Source of the DNA: Thysanoteuthis rhombus
Taxonomy: Eukaryota > Mollusca > Cephalopoda > Oegopsida > Thysanoteuthidae
Length of the DNA stretch: 64,000 nt
Direction of reading: 5' to 3'
Assembly: GCA_963457665.1 (NCBI GenBank)
Contig: OY735207.1
Location: forward strand, 54,188,779-54,252,778
Part shown: positions 43,516 through 56,039 of the stretch, piece by piece
Layout: every line of letters begins with the position of its first letter
How positions within the stretch are numbered: position 1 is the first letter of the stretch
Notes under the pieces: model-generated
The model's input: only the letters and a program-made list of their open reading frames with translations
Told to the model about the DNA's origin: nothing
Database searches by the model: none
Program-made: the position numbers and the translations under genes

Positions 43516-44450
43516 TTATGATACTTTGTGGATCATCTTTACATACGATACTAGAAGTCTGATTTTGTTTATCTGTTTGTGACTTCTCAGTAACCGAACC
43601 GTAGCTAGAGCTATTGGATTAATCTACCCCTAAGATACGCCAACTTGAAGGATGCGATAATAATAGTTTGGGGTTTGCTTTCGCGCTCAATACTATCTAT
43701 ATCATATCGACTGATTTGTGAGGTGGGAGGGAGGTGACTTTCAAATACTGATTATAGAATAGTCTCCCTTATTCATTTTACTTGCAAATGAGTAGAAATC
43801 CGGTTTCATTCTGGTTACATTAAATAGAACAACTTTCATCTCAATGTTTGACCCAACAGGTCACAAGGTTGTCAAGTGTCTATTAAAGTGTCTGTGTCGT
43901 GTTGTATTGAAATGGCTTATTTAGCCATTTGCCTCAAACTTCGACTGTTTACTTGTGGAGTCGAATTCTCCAATTCTCACCAGATTATCCAGATCAATTT
44001 GAACAAAATAAACATAATTCTTCACTTTCCTCGAACTCCAAGTTCGATCAAAGCAGCTGGCGAAAACAGAAAAAGCAACAAGTTTAGATTTAAGAAAAAA
44101 ATGCACTTTTGAGTCAGACTGGTTCAAACCGCTTTGCTTTTTGGGCTTCTGGAATCAGACACCGAAAACTTGTTGCCTTACAGATAGTGCCAGGTTACCG
44201 AAGAGATGTATCTCTATCTCAATAAATAAAAAAGAATAATCTTGTCAAGGTATTTTCTACCAAGCAGACTGATAATTTCATTGCGTTTATTTTTGGTTAT
44301 CATCAGTTGATTTTGTTGTGACTTTTTCGTTACGGAATCAGCCGAAAAAAAAATGCAACTGTAATTTTATACCGAATCCCATAAACATGATTTCAGGTTA
44401 AGCAATCTGGTCTTCGTCTTCAAGTTGTTCAAGGAGGTGTCATTTAGTAC
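43516..44450. other. No recognised feature
   Basis: No motif assigned. Confidence 0.45.
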
Positions 44451-44451
44451 T

Positions 44452-44455
<4 letters not shown>

Positions 44456-44545
<90 letters not shown>

Positions 44546-44546
44546 G
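44456..44546. repeat. (CAT)n(TTA)n microsatellite
   Basis: About 55 bp of CAT followed by about 36 bp of TTA. No LINE terminus is attached, unlike several other CAT arrays here. Confidence 0.95.
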
Positions 44547-45840
44547 CAGCATTCGTTGAGTTTTTACGCCAGCAGTTATTCGGGGCTTTCACCAGAGATC
44601 AAGCGACCGCATGTCTCCTCAATACTCCAGAACTCCCCTCGGTATTCTAACCGATTTGAGTATTCTGTCGGCTGGATAACCTCAGATTTTACACGTATTA
44701 GTGGTTCCTCTAATCTCTTTGTTATCTTCTTAGAGATTGTTCCCAGAGATCTGATAACTGGCACTACTGTCACCTTCTTCTTCATCGTCATCATCATTGA
44801 TATACTTCATCATTTCACAACGTCCCCACAAGATCGTCCCCACTTAGAAGATTGGCATAACACAATCTTCTTATCTCTACTTAAACTATTTTCAATGTTC
44901 ATTTTAAGAAAATTGATCAACTACCGAAAATTATTAAATACCAGTTTTGGGGGGGGGGTAATGTTTTACGGGTCTTTTTGTTAGTTCTCACCTCACTAAT
45001 TTCAGCAATTACAGATCAACGTATTTTTGCTTGTTAAATGAATGTAAACAAGACTGGATGCTTCAGGGTTAAACTCTACTCTGAACGCGACTATTTCAGC
45101 TACTAAGCCGAATTTTCCAAAAACCAAAGAAAAGTATTCCTCACTCACAGAGAGGAGCGTGTGAGCAAAATTTCAAGTTTGTACTATGGACCATTAAGGC
45201 TGGGAATAGTAAGAGAAAATAAAAAAAATTATAGTAAAGATGAAAAAAGAAAGAAAATCTAATGAATTCTAATTAAAAGAATATGCTTAGCGACACCAGA
45301 TAGTTCAATTTAGCATCCATAGCTTTCCATTTTCTCTTTCTTTTTCTTGCTCTCTTTCTTTCTTCCTCTCCTCCTTTCGTCGATTCCTTTCGTTGATTTT
45401 GTACGAATCTCTCTCCATCATTTCGAACTTTTTTCTTCTAAGTCTTAATTGGAAGTCTGAACCTGTCATAATTATTAAGTTAGAAAAATAAAGTGAACTC
45501 AGGAGGAGATGGCAATAAACGAAAGTTATGGACATTTTTGCTGTACAGCAGTTATCTTATCGGCATGATAACCTAGAGTTGGGTTTAGGAGTTGGGATTA
45601 GCCAGTCAGTGCAAAGGTTAGTTTGTGTTGGGGGTTTTCAACTTGAAAAAAAAAATACATTTATTTAGCAAACAAAAATATGACATGATTATTTTGTGTG
45701 GAGGGGACTAACAAAAAATACTTTTTTGTCTGTTGAAATGGCTCCGAACAGCTAAAGTAAAAAGTTGAGTGAGCGCTTATATTTTGCAATCGGTACCACC
45801 AGCTTCGCTTGCTAACTCGGTGTCAGCTAAGTCAGAGATA
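44547..45840. other. No recognised feature
   Basis: Includes a 142-codon frame (44556-44984) with no motif and a purine/pyrimidine-skewed stretch near 45310-45390. Confidence 0.4.
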
Positions 45841-45849
45841 CTTGAAGTA

Positions 45850-46165
45850 GTTGCAATGATAGAAGACTATCTTCTCTATAGTCATCCTTGATTACAAGAA
45901 AGAGGGTTGTGGTGATGGAGGAGTCGCCAGCAGCAGCTCGCTTTTACCTCGTCGTCGCCACCGCTTTTCCCATCATTCCCCCGTTCACTGGCAACAACCA
46001 TCCCGTTTGTCTACCCACTCCTTAAATATCCCTGTGGCATGCGTAGAGCTTCGCACCATTTTTAGGCACATGCGAAATCGGAGGAATCTGGCACATACCA
46101 TTTGCCAGTTGAACTATCTTCAAGTTCCTGCTGGACGCTTGGAAGACCGGGGTAAGCAAATCAAA
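45850..46165 (+). other. GC- and CpG-richer block with a splice-donor-like end
   Basis: Markedly richer in CpG (CTCGTCGTCGCCACCG) than anything nearby. A 36-codon frame starts at the ATG near 45917. The block ends GAAGACCGG followed by GTAAGC at 46152-46157, a good splice-donor match. It could be a promoter-proximal exon of a host gene. No protein family recognised. Confidence 0.3.
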
Positions 46166-46397
46166 CATTGTTATTCATATTTTAAAAACATTTTTTGTAT
46201 GCAAACTTTATTGACTTCGTACGCGAATTTGAATTTGCATTTTATTAGTGATAGTTTTGATCGCTAAATGTAAATAATGCGACAGTCAAAGATACAAAAA
46301 CGTTTGTTAATTAGTGATGCATGTTTTGCTTGCGTCAAGATTGTTTATGAAGGTGGCACCCCTCCCTCCTTAGTTCAAGGCAGCTGAAAACAGAAAG

Positions 46398-46530
46398 CTT
46401 ATATAGTAGCTGGGTGCTGTCGAGTGTATTTCTTATCTACCTCTGGACGCGTTCACCCTTCCTTCAACTTACTAAAGCTGGACTAACTGAGGAACGTTTC
46501 GCTGTTTCGTGTCACTAACCCAGAGTGAGT
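46398..46530 (+). promoter_or_regulatory. Candidate core promoter and non-coding first exon
   Basis: CTTATATAG at 46398-46406 is a good TATA box. About 25-30 bp later lies CTGTCGAGTG, a possible start region. The next 95 bp are unusually balanced in base composition and contain no ATG. They end CCCAGA followed by GTGAGT at 46525-46530, a near-consensus donor. The layout suggests a 5' untranslated exon. No downstream coding exon is recognised inside the window. Confidence 0.3.
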
Positions 46531-48480
46531 ATCTCTAATAATGCTTAGGATTTATTTCGTTTAAAAAATGGTTCTCGAACACCTCAATGAACATTCTTTC
46601 ATAATTTCATTATTTTTTGATATTTGATTGTCTTTTTGCGGATTCCTTACGTTGGTCTCGCAGACTACAAGGGATCTTCTTCTTACTTTCATAATCGCTG
46701 CACTAAAACACAGCAGTTCAATCATTTTCCTTCATATCTATCTTTTTTGAAATGTTATATACAATTGTCATTCAGTGTCATCGTTTCATTTATTGGCACT
46801 ATTTTGAACAGCTGTTTTTAATAGAGGTGTATGTGTATTTTGACGTAATAAACAAACGTCTACATTCAAAAGCTAGATTTATATCAGAATAAAAGGAGAG
46901 AGAGAGAGAGTTAATTTATTTTAAACTTTGTATCGAAAGTTCATGTGAATTCTCGAACGTTTTATTTGTTTTCTCTCTCTCCCCACCAACCCCAGCTTCG
47001 AAAACAATTTCTATTTATGAAAAATATTTACAGATTGACCAGAATTTTTGTTTACGCTTTCCAACTTCTGGAAATGTGAAACTTTTCTTTAAAAAAAGAT
47101 TTGATCGGCAATAGCTTTTATGTAAATATTTACTCGGAAGAAATGTTTGTTTGTTTAGACACCTGTTCAAGCCGCGAAAAATCAAGTTGAATTTTTTATT
47201 TTCATTTTTTGTTTCAACTTAAAATCCCAAAGTTCCACACTCTTCTACTTGAGTCTTTTATTTGAGGTAGTTATTTTTCTATTTCATTTTTTTTCCTAAT
47301 CAAAACTCCCCACACGACACTGAATCTATCCACTTGATAGTAAAAATTCATCTTTCATACTTATATAAAATGTTCGCATAAGATTTCGCTTGATCAGAAT
47401 CGGTCCGAGGTATAAGTGATCTAAGCAGTTACTTGAGGCCCCGTGGCCACCGGAGAGTCCCTAAGAGCGATGGGGTTGGGTTCAAGAGGCTATGGGGGAC
47501 CCCAAATCAAATTCTACTCTGGTTTAGCCGGTCCAGCATTTGATAATGACAACTAAACGAAATCTGCATGTCAACAATAAAGAGGAATTTTTAGTCATAC
47601 ATTCTCTTATTAATAATGACTTGAAATAAGCTTTCCAATTAGTATTCTTCTTTTCTTTTTTTTTTTTTCTACAATTAATTTTCTTAAACCAACTCATTCT
47701 TCTTATGGACACCTGCAAATGTTTCTATGACAATTAAAAAGGCAATTTCACTTCATAAGAAGTGGGTCCGAATGTAATCATTGAAAACTTGGAATTTTCA
47801 ATTTTTCAAGACTATTGGTTCCTAATGATTGGTCCCTTTCCAATCTTATTTGTATCAAGTGTCTTCACACTTTATGTAGAATAAAAATAACGAGACAAAG
47901 TTTGCTTTACAAAACTCCTAATTCTAAGACTCTCTTCTTCAACTCAACAGTAGAAAAGTCTGTACGAATGCTGTCTTACATTTTTGATAACCCAACAATT
48001 CGGATCTCACTTTGCGCATTCAATGGATCAGATTACTTTTTCATAGAACGATGGTAATCGTAATCGGTCTTTGGAGATAAAGTAAAATTGCTTTTTTTTT
48101 CTAATCTTTTTTCTAATACAACATTATTCTCATAGACTAGCATTTGCAGGTATAGCTGTCCGAGTAAGTATAGGGTTAGATTCAATAGGTCTGGAGTTCC
48201 ATGCGCCAAAATGAATCCGGGCGAATCCAGAGGATGGCATTTTTTTTTTACTCCATCCGTCTAATAGGACAATAGATGTAATGAACTTTATTTCTAAGAT
48301 TAATCTATTATTACTTTGGATTATTTGTTTTTGATTTTTTTTTCATCCAAAAAATTTCTTTATCTAAATTTTTAGAATTTCAGTTGTGTTTACACCATAA
48401 AGGGAGGTGGTGGGGTCTGAAACCCAACCCCCAGAATCCGCACCTGAGTGTACTTGCCTTGTGCTCGCGAATCGTTATAG
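46531..48480. other. No recognised feature
   Basis: AT-rich, intron-like if the upstream first exon is real. Several pyrimidine tracts. No domain found. Confidence 0.4.
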
Positions 48481-48486
48481 AAGGTG

Positions 48487-48897
48487 TTAGGTCTGCGTTA
48501 ATGTGCTTTTGAGCTGCATTAATATTTTTCGCAATTTTCTGAGCGATGCCATTAAAATCTCAGTGTTTTCCACAAACTCACTTTTCACTGTGACCGAAAC
48601 ATTCAACCATGGTTTCTGTTTGTGAAGTTTATTTTGCAAAAATATCAAGGAAACCATGGACAAAAATATAAGTTTCTTTTCTAAACTCTGAATCAGAAAT
48701 AAAGTACTTTTGTTCAAAATTAGTTGAAAAATACTTTTTTGTGTACGTATAGATAAATTTAATCCAATATTTGTTGAAAATCCCCAAAGATGATAACTTG
48801 CAGAAAATGCTGTCTGTTTCTCCAATGCAGTTTCACCTGCACAGTTTTTGATTAGAGAAACATTCATAGAATCTCTTTGCTCACTGATTAGACCCAT
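48487..48897 (-). CDS. Unidentified open frame, 136 codons
   Basis: On the minus strand the frame stays open upstream of the ATG at 48897 as well (KLESEMGLISEQRDSMN). It begins with a heptad-like helix, then GETALEKQTAFSASYHLWGF, a hydrophobic middle (STLFLIQSLEKKLIFLSMVS) and a Leu/Lys-rich helical C terminus. TAFSA-like motifs start C1q domains, but the rest does not follow that fold. I do not assign a family. It may be a decayed exon. Confidence 0.25.
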   Translation of the reverse strand: MGLISEQRDSMNVSLIKNCAGETALEKQTAFSASYHLWGFSTNIGLNLSIRTQKSIFQLILNKSTLFLIQSLEKKLIFLSMVSLIFLQNKLHKQKPWLNVSVTVKSEFVENTEILMASLRKLRKILMQLKSTLTQT

Positions 48898-49595
48898 CTC
48901 GCTTTCAAGTTTTCGGATAGTTTTTTTTTTCCAGACAAAGCGCTCGAAAATATTTATTTTAATGAGGAGAAAGTAAAAATCATAAATTTTGTTACAAAAC
49001 CAATTCTATAGGTTTAAAATCGAGTCTTGCTTAAACTTATGTAAGTTCATCGCAACTTGTTTGTTGGAATAAGAGCAGATTTTATCTTCGAAGTAGATAT
49101 AGTAAATTCTCTCTTAAAAACAGTATTTGCAAAGCAGTCTAAAATGTTATTATACCGTATTTTCATTTATTGAAAATTGATTGATCTTTAATGCTGAGAT
49201 AAAATGGCGTTAATAAAATGAAAGTTTTCAATGTACCTGGGGCACTTGTTGCAGTGTCTTGGTTTGCCTAATATCACTAGTTTCCTCCAGACCGCTCTCT
49301 GAATAGATCTTGGTGCTAAAGATGGTGCTGTCCAGGGAGGCGTTAGAAATCTTCTTTCAACACCCCTTAAGTACGAGAGGGAGGTGTTGCGGCTAGATTG
49401 GAATCCCTGGACTGGACTTAATATACTTTTTGTGGCTGCAAGTTATGTATTCAAGAACTTGGGATATTGTAACAGGCACATAAGTATCATTAAGGCAAAC
49501 CACAGATGAAAGTAAGAGATACTCATAATTTTCAAATTACCGCTCGACAATCTTCAATTTCACAAAGTCAACATAATGGTGCGACAATCTTCTAA
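48898..49595. other. No recognised feature
   Basis: No motif assigned. Confidence 0.45.
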
Positions 49596-49599
49596 GTCG

Positions 49600-49700
49600 A
49601 GAGCCTTGTCTGGTTTTTACCTGGACTCGAACACAGACTGCCTGCATAGTGGGAAATGCGCAACTATTTCGTCCATCAAGCTGGCACTTACCTCTATCTC
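49600..49700 (-). mobile_element. tRNA-derived SINE family C
   Basis: Minus strand: GTGCCAGCTTGATGGACG and AAATAGTTGCGC give an A-box-like region. About 30 bp later TGTTCGAGTCC (complement of 49632-49642) is a B box. The tRNA-like length between boxes is kept, but acceptor ends do not pair. Confidence 0.5.
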
Positions 49701-51115
49701 GATGAGAACTCAGTGATAAGTAGTCGGTGCTCTTATTTCTAGGCGAATGCTAGTTATCTTTCAGTTGGAAACACGGAAATAAACAACGTATTCCAAATTC
49801 ACCCTAATTTGAGAATATGTGTAATAATGGTATCAATATTTGAAAACTTCATAAACTGGAATTCTTTGTCAATTTATAACCAGAAATGAAATTTACTTTC
49901 TCATAAGAATTTGTCTCATTTCTGCTGCAAATACTTTTTTGAGAGTTCATAAAAATAAATATAGAGCTTTATCCATTTGTTTTTTAATTTCTTTTAATGT
50001 TCCCTAGACTGCAGTTCCTAAACTGCATGTAGCGCTCTCCTGATGTCTCAATCTTATTAACACTATCATTCTGATCTTTTTTCTTCCTGTCTATTCAAAT
50101 GACGTGGATTTTATGATTGTAAATATTACTGTAAAAGCATAGATATTTTATTCACAAGGTGGGGTTTGTCTCATGACTATTTCTCCAAATACTCAGCTTT
50201 CTAAGAAAAAACTTAAAATATCTGCACTTGTTTTGCTTTGAAAATTACGAATAGTGATTTGACAGAAATTCGTAGCACACATTTTCGTACTATTTTTTAT
50301 TAGGTGAAGTATTCTAGATCATTATCAATTTTTACAACTTCGCTTAACTCACTGCCGAAGGGAAATTGGTCTTAGTAAAAGTTTTGATGAAAAGCAAGTA
50401 AAAAATTCTAATGAAAATAAGAAATAACAATGATAATGATATTAATAATAATAGTCGGAGGGTGCATTTGTTTATAATTTTGTTCACTTTTCAAATCTAA
50501 TTTTGTTTTATAAAAAAAACAAAAGCCTTTTAATGGTTAAATGATTTAAGTTAATGCTTAATACGTGGCAGGTTTGTCATAGGCAGAAGAGAAATCTGCT
50601 GAAGATTCTCAACACAGAAGTATTTCGAATTACAATCATTGGAGAAATCTAATATCTTAGAGCTGTAATAGTCGACAGAAAAGACACCTTGCTTCCTCTA
50701 GAAGAAAAATTGTAATTCCCTAGTGAAGTTGGAGGTTGAGAGCAAAAACGTTTTGTATGTTTGCTTGGAAGGGGAAGTAGGAGATGCACTTGATACCTCC
50801 AAAAGTCCACCTGAGTATATTTTCTTCGCTACTTGACAAAGTTAGCGGTCCGAAGCGGGAAATGAACAATGTTGCACAAACATGAACTAATCAGACAAAA
50901 AAAGAGCAGATTAATTCTGTTCGTATTTTACTTGTTTAAAGTCATTTAAAAGGCTGTGAAATATTTTTCAAACTCGAAACAAATCGAACAAAATTATTTA
51001 AACACAAAGAAGGGATGAAATGCAAACAGAATTATTCTGGCCTCCAGTTCATTTGTTCGTGTGATGTTATCTACATTCCTCTTCGGACTGATAATTTTTA
51101 GTAAGTAACATTTTT
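49701..51115. other. No recognised feature
   Basis: AT-rich with no domain or clear repeat. Confidence 0.45.
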
Positions 51116-51119
51116 TAAA

Positions 51120-51580
51120 AATTCTTCTTTGACTGCTGTCATCATCTTGGTTCTTTTTTTGAACACGACATTTCGGACATTGTACTCGACGACCGTCTTC
51201 AGGTAATAAATGGGTGTGTTTCCAATCGTTGAGACGATGGGGATGGGGGCATCTCTCGGCGATCGACTGGAATGTGCTCATTCCACTGTCTATTTTCAGA
51301 TGGGGTTAATTGTTGGTCCACAACAATGCTGTTGGTTGTGATGGGTGTCAAAAATCCGGAGTTGGTGCCATGGGACTGGGGGGGGGGGGCTTTTTAAAAG
51401 GCAAAACTGTTAACCCCAGCCGTAAATAGACACTGGAATGAGCACATCCTAGACGACGCCAACCACCCCTCTCGGCGGTCGAAAAAACGCCCCTTTATCA
51501 CCTGAAGACGGTCGTCGGGTACAACGCCTGAAATGTGTTTAAAAAATGAACCAAGATGAGGACAAAAGTCTGAAAGAAAA
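51120..51580. repeat. Foldback repeat: arms of about 150 bp, loop of about 120 bp
   Basis: GACGACCGTCTTCAGGTAATA (51188-51208) answers the complement of CACCTGAAGACGGTCGTC (51500-51517). Also paired are CATCTTGGTTC with GAACCAAGATG and GGAATGTGCTCATTCCA with TGGAATGAGCACATCC. Arms are diverged, so the inversion is old. A 10-G run lies in the loop. The CTGAAGACGG...GAAA sequence in each arm has a faint hammerhead-like look. Confidence 0.6.
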
Positions 51581-52475
51581 TTACTTTATGATAATCCCAC
51601 GTCTAAAAATTCGCAGAGAAAGTACTGTTTTCTTCTAATCGAGGAAATCCTAAGATGGTTGTGAGAAAAAATAAAACTATTTTTTTGTAGAAATCTTCGT
51701 TTCGTTATGGTTGTACGTAATCCTTTTAAAAAATAGAATTCGAGGAGATTATCAACAACTATTGGGTTACATCTTGTGTTAATGGTTTATGATACAATTC
51801 CGTTGACCGGAATGATAGCTAAGAGAAAGGTGCTTATCTATGTATGATATTTTTCAGGTATGATTTTTCCTAATCCTCATAGAAAACAGAATTAGAGAGG
51901 ATGATAATCTAATATTGGATTTCAGCTTGTGTTCATTGGAATGAGAGCCAAGAGAAAGAAACTAATCTATTTATAATGTTGTTTAGGTTTCATAACGTCT
52001 GCTTCCCTCGTGTATTATTATTAGTGTAATTAATACCCAAATATTTGCATTGCACTGTGTTTACTTTATGCCAAAGCTGAAATATATATTAAGAAGATCA
52101 ATTTCATAACAGCTTGCATCTAAAGATAAATTCATCCGACCAAGTGGATCAGTTTACACTGGAACTCTGATAAACATCATTTGTTTTCCTATCATCTCTC
52201 TATGCCCCATCATCAACATGTCTCTGAAACAGCCGGGTAGAAGGTTGGTGGCTTATTTTTTGTTCTCATGATTTTTTCGTAAGGAATAATCTGCAGTTTT
52301 AATGTAAGGATCTGATAAAAAATATCAGAATCCAGTGTCAATACTTTTACTCTAGCAGAAGTTTTTATTTTACTTTTTCTTGCTGTAGACTCTTTGCAGA
52401 GCATAGGAACGCATTGTAGTTTCAGTAGCAAGTAGGTGGAATCGCTAGCCCCACCCCCAATATTGCTTACCGGAC
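51581..52475. other. No recognised feature
   Basis: No motif assigned. Confidence 0.45.
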
Positions 52476-52479
52476 TAAA

Positions 52480-52628
52480 AGGACATTGATAGGGAGAAAA
52501 GTGGATTCATGCCTTTTTTCCAAGGACATTAGCACAAAGTGAAAGTAAGCAGCCTCGGCCGATACATAGACTAGGTCCGTTGATTCCGTTCTCCGTGTAG
52601 GTAACAGCTACGCCAATTCGTAACCTCT
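52480..52628 (-). mobile_element. tRNA-derived SINE family B
   Basis: Minus strand: GGCGTAGCTGTTACCTACAC (A-box region), GGAATCAACGG, then GTGCTAATGTCCTTGG and GGCATGAATCCACTTT. Confidence 0.65.
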
Positions 52629-52811
52629 ACAAGTGGGAGTTATTTTGTGCTGTGACTGTAAAACTAAGGCAGTGCCCATTCCAAAGGTGCATGTTTGGAA
52701 GAGGCTGGGCTTTGGTGCGTATGGAGCAGCCCGCCATAATTCTCATGAAAAATAATTTTCCATCAGTTATAGGAAACTAATGCTTATCATTTTTCCTACT
52801 TAGTTTTAGGT

Positions 52812-53662
52812 CTAAATTTTGATATATCGGCAATTTGGATATTTTATATCCAAAATTAGATCTATTGGTAATTTGGATATCTTACATCCAATATTAGATC
52901 TGTTGCCGATTTGGATATTATAGACCTGAAATTAGATCTATTGCTGATTTGGATGTTTTAGATCCGAAATTAGTTCTATTGCCGATTTGGATTTTTTAGA
53001 TCCGAAATTAGTTCTATTGCCGATTTGGATGTTTTAAATCCGAAATTAAAACTATTGCTGATTTGGATGTTTTAGATCCAAATTTAAATCTATTGCAGAT
53101 TTGGATATTTCTGATCCAAAATTAGATCTATTGCTAATTTGGATATTTTAGATCCAGAATTAGATCTATTGCCAATTTTGATATTTCTGATCCAAAATAA
53201 GATCTTTTGCCGATTTGGATGTTTTAAATCTGAAATTAGATCTATTGCCGATTTGGATATTTTAAATCCAGAATTAGATCTATTGCCGATTTGGATATTT
53301 TAAATCCGAAATTAGATCTATTGCCAATTTGGATATTTTGGATCCGAAATTAGATCTATTGCCGATTTGGATATTTTAGATCCGAAATTAGATCTATTGC
53401 TGATTTGGATATTTTGGATCCGAAATTAGATCTATTGCCGATTTGGATATTTTAAATCCGAAATTAGATCTATTGCTGATTTGGATATTTTAGATCCGAA
53501 ATTAGATCTATTGCTGATTTGGATATTTTGGATCCGAAATTAGATCTATTGCTGATTTGGATATTTTGGATCCGAAATTGGATCTATTGCTGATTTGGAT
53601 ATTTTGGATCTGAAATTAGATCTATTGCCGATTTGGATATTTTAGATCCGAAATTATATATA
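52812..53662 (+). repeat. 38-bp minisatellite, about 22 units
   Basis: The unit AGATCTATTGCCGATTTGG plus ATATTTTAGATCCGAAATT (38 bp) repeats head to tail. Left-hand units are most diverged and central ones nearly uniform. Variants alternate CCGATTTGG with CTGATTTGG and TTTTAGAT with TTTTGGAT. An isolated diverged unit remains at 53763-53812. Unit length is not a multiple of three, so no protein repeat. Confidence 0.95.
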
Positions 53663-53812
53663 TATAATAGTGCGTCCGTGCCTTTTTAGATCTATCAACT
53701 TTATTTTTTTTATACATTTAAATTGGCTGTAGACTTGAACTTGAATAGAAAATATTTAAATGCAGATCTATTGCCAATTTAGATATTTTATACTTAAGTG
53801 TAGATCTATAGA

Positions 53813-54595
53813 TTAAAGATCTCTAACCTGTAGTTTTTTTTAATCTGTTTTGTATTAATTTCTCGCCAGCAATTTCTGAGCAACTTGAAAATCGATACTG
53901 CACTGCATTGTATGCTGAATAATATATCTGGCGAATGTCAACTTTGTAAAATGTCTAGTTGTCTTGTAATCACAGATTAGATTTCTCAAGAACCACTGAT
54001 CCAGACAACTTTAAACTCTACCTCGCAATGTACTGACCAATACATATGGTGAATATCAACTTTGTACAGCGGCTAGTGGTAGAATTATCTCGATGCACAC
54101 CCACCCGCCCACTGAGATTTTTTCAATTATGGATTGAGTTAAAAAATATTTTATATAAGAGGTTTCCATTTCAGCAAATCCTTTTTTAAGACACAAAACT
54201 TGACTTCTCTTTATCAACTCATTTAGTTCGTTTCTAAACAGCTAAATCAGACATCTCAATCTTTTGCCTCTCCCCTCAAGCTCTTCTCAGATTCCTGGGA
54301 CCCCTGTCAAACAGGAATATAACACTATCAATAAGACAGAAATTCATTTATTTCATCTAATGCGAACCCTCCCAAATCTGCCGGGGCCCCTAGGGGTCAT
54401 ATTGTTTGTTTTTTTTTGAGAATGGCTGTGCTAGACTTATATTGTAAAAGTAGTAACAGTTGTGGAACGCCCCACTTAAAAGTACGGTACACTTGGAACA
54501 CGCACTTCATACCAGTATTTTTGATTTCTCTTGAGTTACATTCGAGAATTATTGTAGCGAAAACTGTGCAATCAGAATCTTTATTCTTTTCTTTA
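53813..54595. other. No recognised feature
   Basis: AT-rich with no domain or named repeat. Confidence 0.4.
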
Positions 54596-54599
54596 TAGC

Positions 54600-54815
54600 T
54601 GTGGACAATCTTTTACTCGAAATTCTTATCCAACACAGCTAACGAACATTTTGGGGAGGGTGGTTCATGATCTAAGGAAGAATTGAATAAACTCCGGGGT
54701 GTACCCAGGAAAATGTTCATTAACTTTCCTGCATCGTAACTATTATTGACCTGATTTTCATTCAGTCTTTAGTGACAATGGCGTTGGCAGAGGTATGTGT
54801 TCTTTGGATTATTGA
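54600..54815 (+). repeat. Dispersed repeat Q, copy 2
   Basis: Counterpart of 17875-18110, with CATGATCTAAGGAAGAATTGA, ATCGTAAC, TCAGTCTTTAGTGA and CGTTGGCAGAGGTATGTGTTCT. Confidence 0.55.
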
Positions 54816-55730
54816 AGTGGTTAAAATTATCTTATCACAAAGAAAAAACACATAAAAGATTGACAGCTTGATAGCTGTTATGATTCCAGTATCATGAAAC
54901 ACGAAACGAGCAAGCAAAAAAATCTCACTGCACGGGCGAAAACGCCCTCTTTTGTAAAGGAGATATTCAGTTTCAGCTGCACTCCTTAGAATCGGGATTT
55001 GGTATGTCTGCTCATTAGAGTAATGTAAGTTATTTACCTCAAGGGATATTTACTTAATGTTGATATTAGCCTTTTATGGTCCAAAGCCGCAAGTGTGGAT
55101 TGAACTCACTGCAGTAGTAATGGTTTGCTGTACTGATATGCTCCATGATAAAGCGTCCAATATTAAGTGTATACTTCGGAGTTCACTTTCTCTTATGACC
55201 AATTGCTTACTTAAAACACTTACTTAACTGGATTGCGAACCTAAATCAAATTCTGCTCAGGACCCCATAAAGGCTTGGGCCGACCCTGATCATCAATAGT
55301 TTAAATTGGGGACACTTGCGCGTATCCGCAGATGATTCCAGAAATTGTCCAGTTACCACTGCACACCCCTTTTTGGGATGTCTAAGGAATCGGTCAATGA
55401 GCCTGACCCACTCCTTTTAAGTACAATGGGGAGGCGCAGCCTGGTACGAAAGAAACTAGAAATTGGATTTTTCCTGGCTTTCCAGAAAAAGCTTTTACCT
55501 TAAGGATATCGGTTTTTGCTTCTAGAATCCCTGCATTAGGACGTAGTGGTCATAGCGAGTGGCAGGTTAGCTACTATTACATACGGGTCTCTTCCCTATC
55601 ACATAACCCGTTTGACCACGATCGATATTTAGAGAAGTAAAATTCTTTGTTTGCTGCTCTACCCCTCCCTATTTATTGCAAATCAGCTGGCATTTTGATC
55701 ATTATTAATTCTTGACTGCTATTGCTTTTC
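54816..55730. other. No recognised feature
   Basis: Contains a short perfect hairpin, GGGCG-AAAA-CGCCC, at 54938-54951. Otherwise nothing. Confidence 0.45.
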
Positions 55731-55737
55731 ATTGAAA

Positions 55738-55865
55738 CCACTCAATCAGTACACGACAGTGATTAACAGCGCAGAATCGAAATAACTCTGAACCTTTTAC
55801 TTCGGGAAGCCTGCCTACGTACAGCAACTGCTCTATCAATTAGGCTATCTGAGCTTTAACTGTTG
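55738..55865 (-). mobile_element. tRNA-derived SINE family A, minus copy
   Basis: Minus strand: GCTCAGATAGCCTAATTGATAG followed by AGCAGTTGCTGTAC (A-box region), then AGGCAGGCTTCCCGAAGTAAAAGG and a B-box-like GGTTCAGAG...TTCGATTCTG. Confidence 0.55.
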
Positions 55866-56039
55866 GTTGATGATCAAATTTATCCCTAAAATTTTTTCAG
55901 ATCACATGACATTGTTTTTACAAAAACTAGTTGTAGTAGTAATAATATATTGACTTATTTTCGATTAGATGAAGTATTTTTAATCATTTAGTTTTTACCA
56001 GTATTTCTTCAATTTTGAGGCTTGAATCTGAGCTTCCAC

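Noticed and set aside
44556-44984. 142-codon open frame
   Set aside because: No motif, starts at the edge of a TTA array, and has hydrophobic runs typical of AT-rich chance frames.
52812-53662. CRISPR-like array
   Set aside because: Head-to-tail 38-bp units without unique spacers in an animal genome. It is a minisatellite.
54938-54951. GGGCGAAAACGCCC hairpin as a terminator
   Set aside because: Five-base-pair stem in a eukaryotic context with no neighbouring gene.
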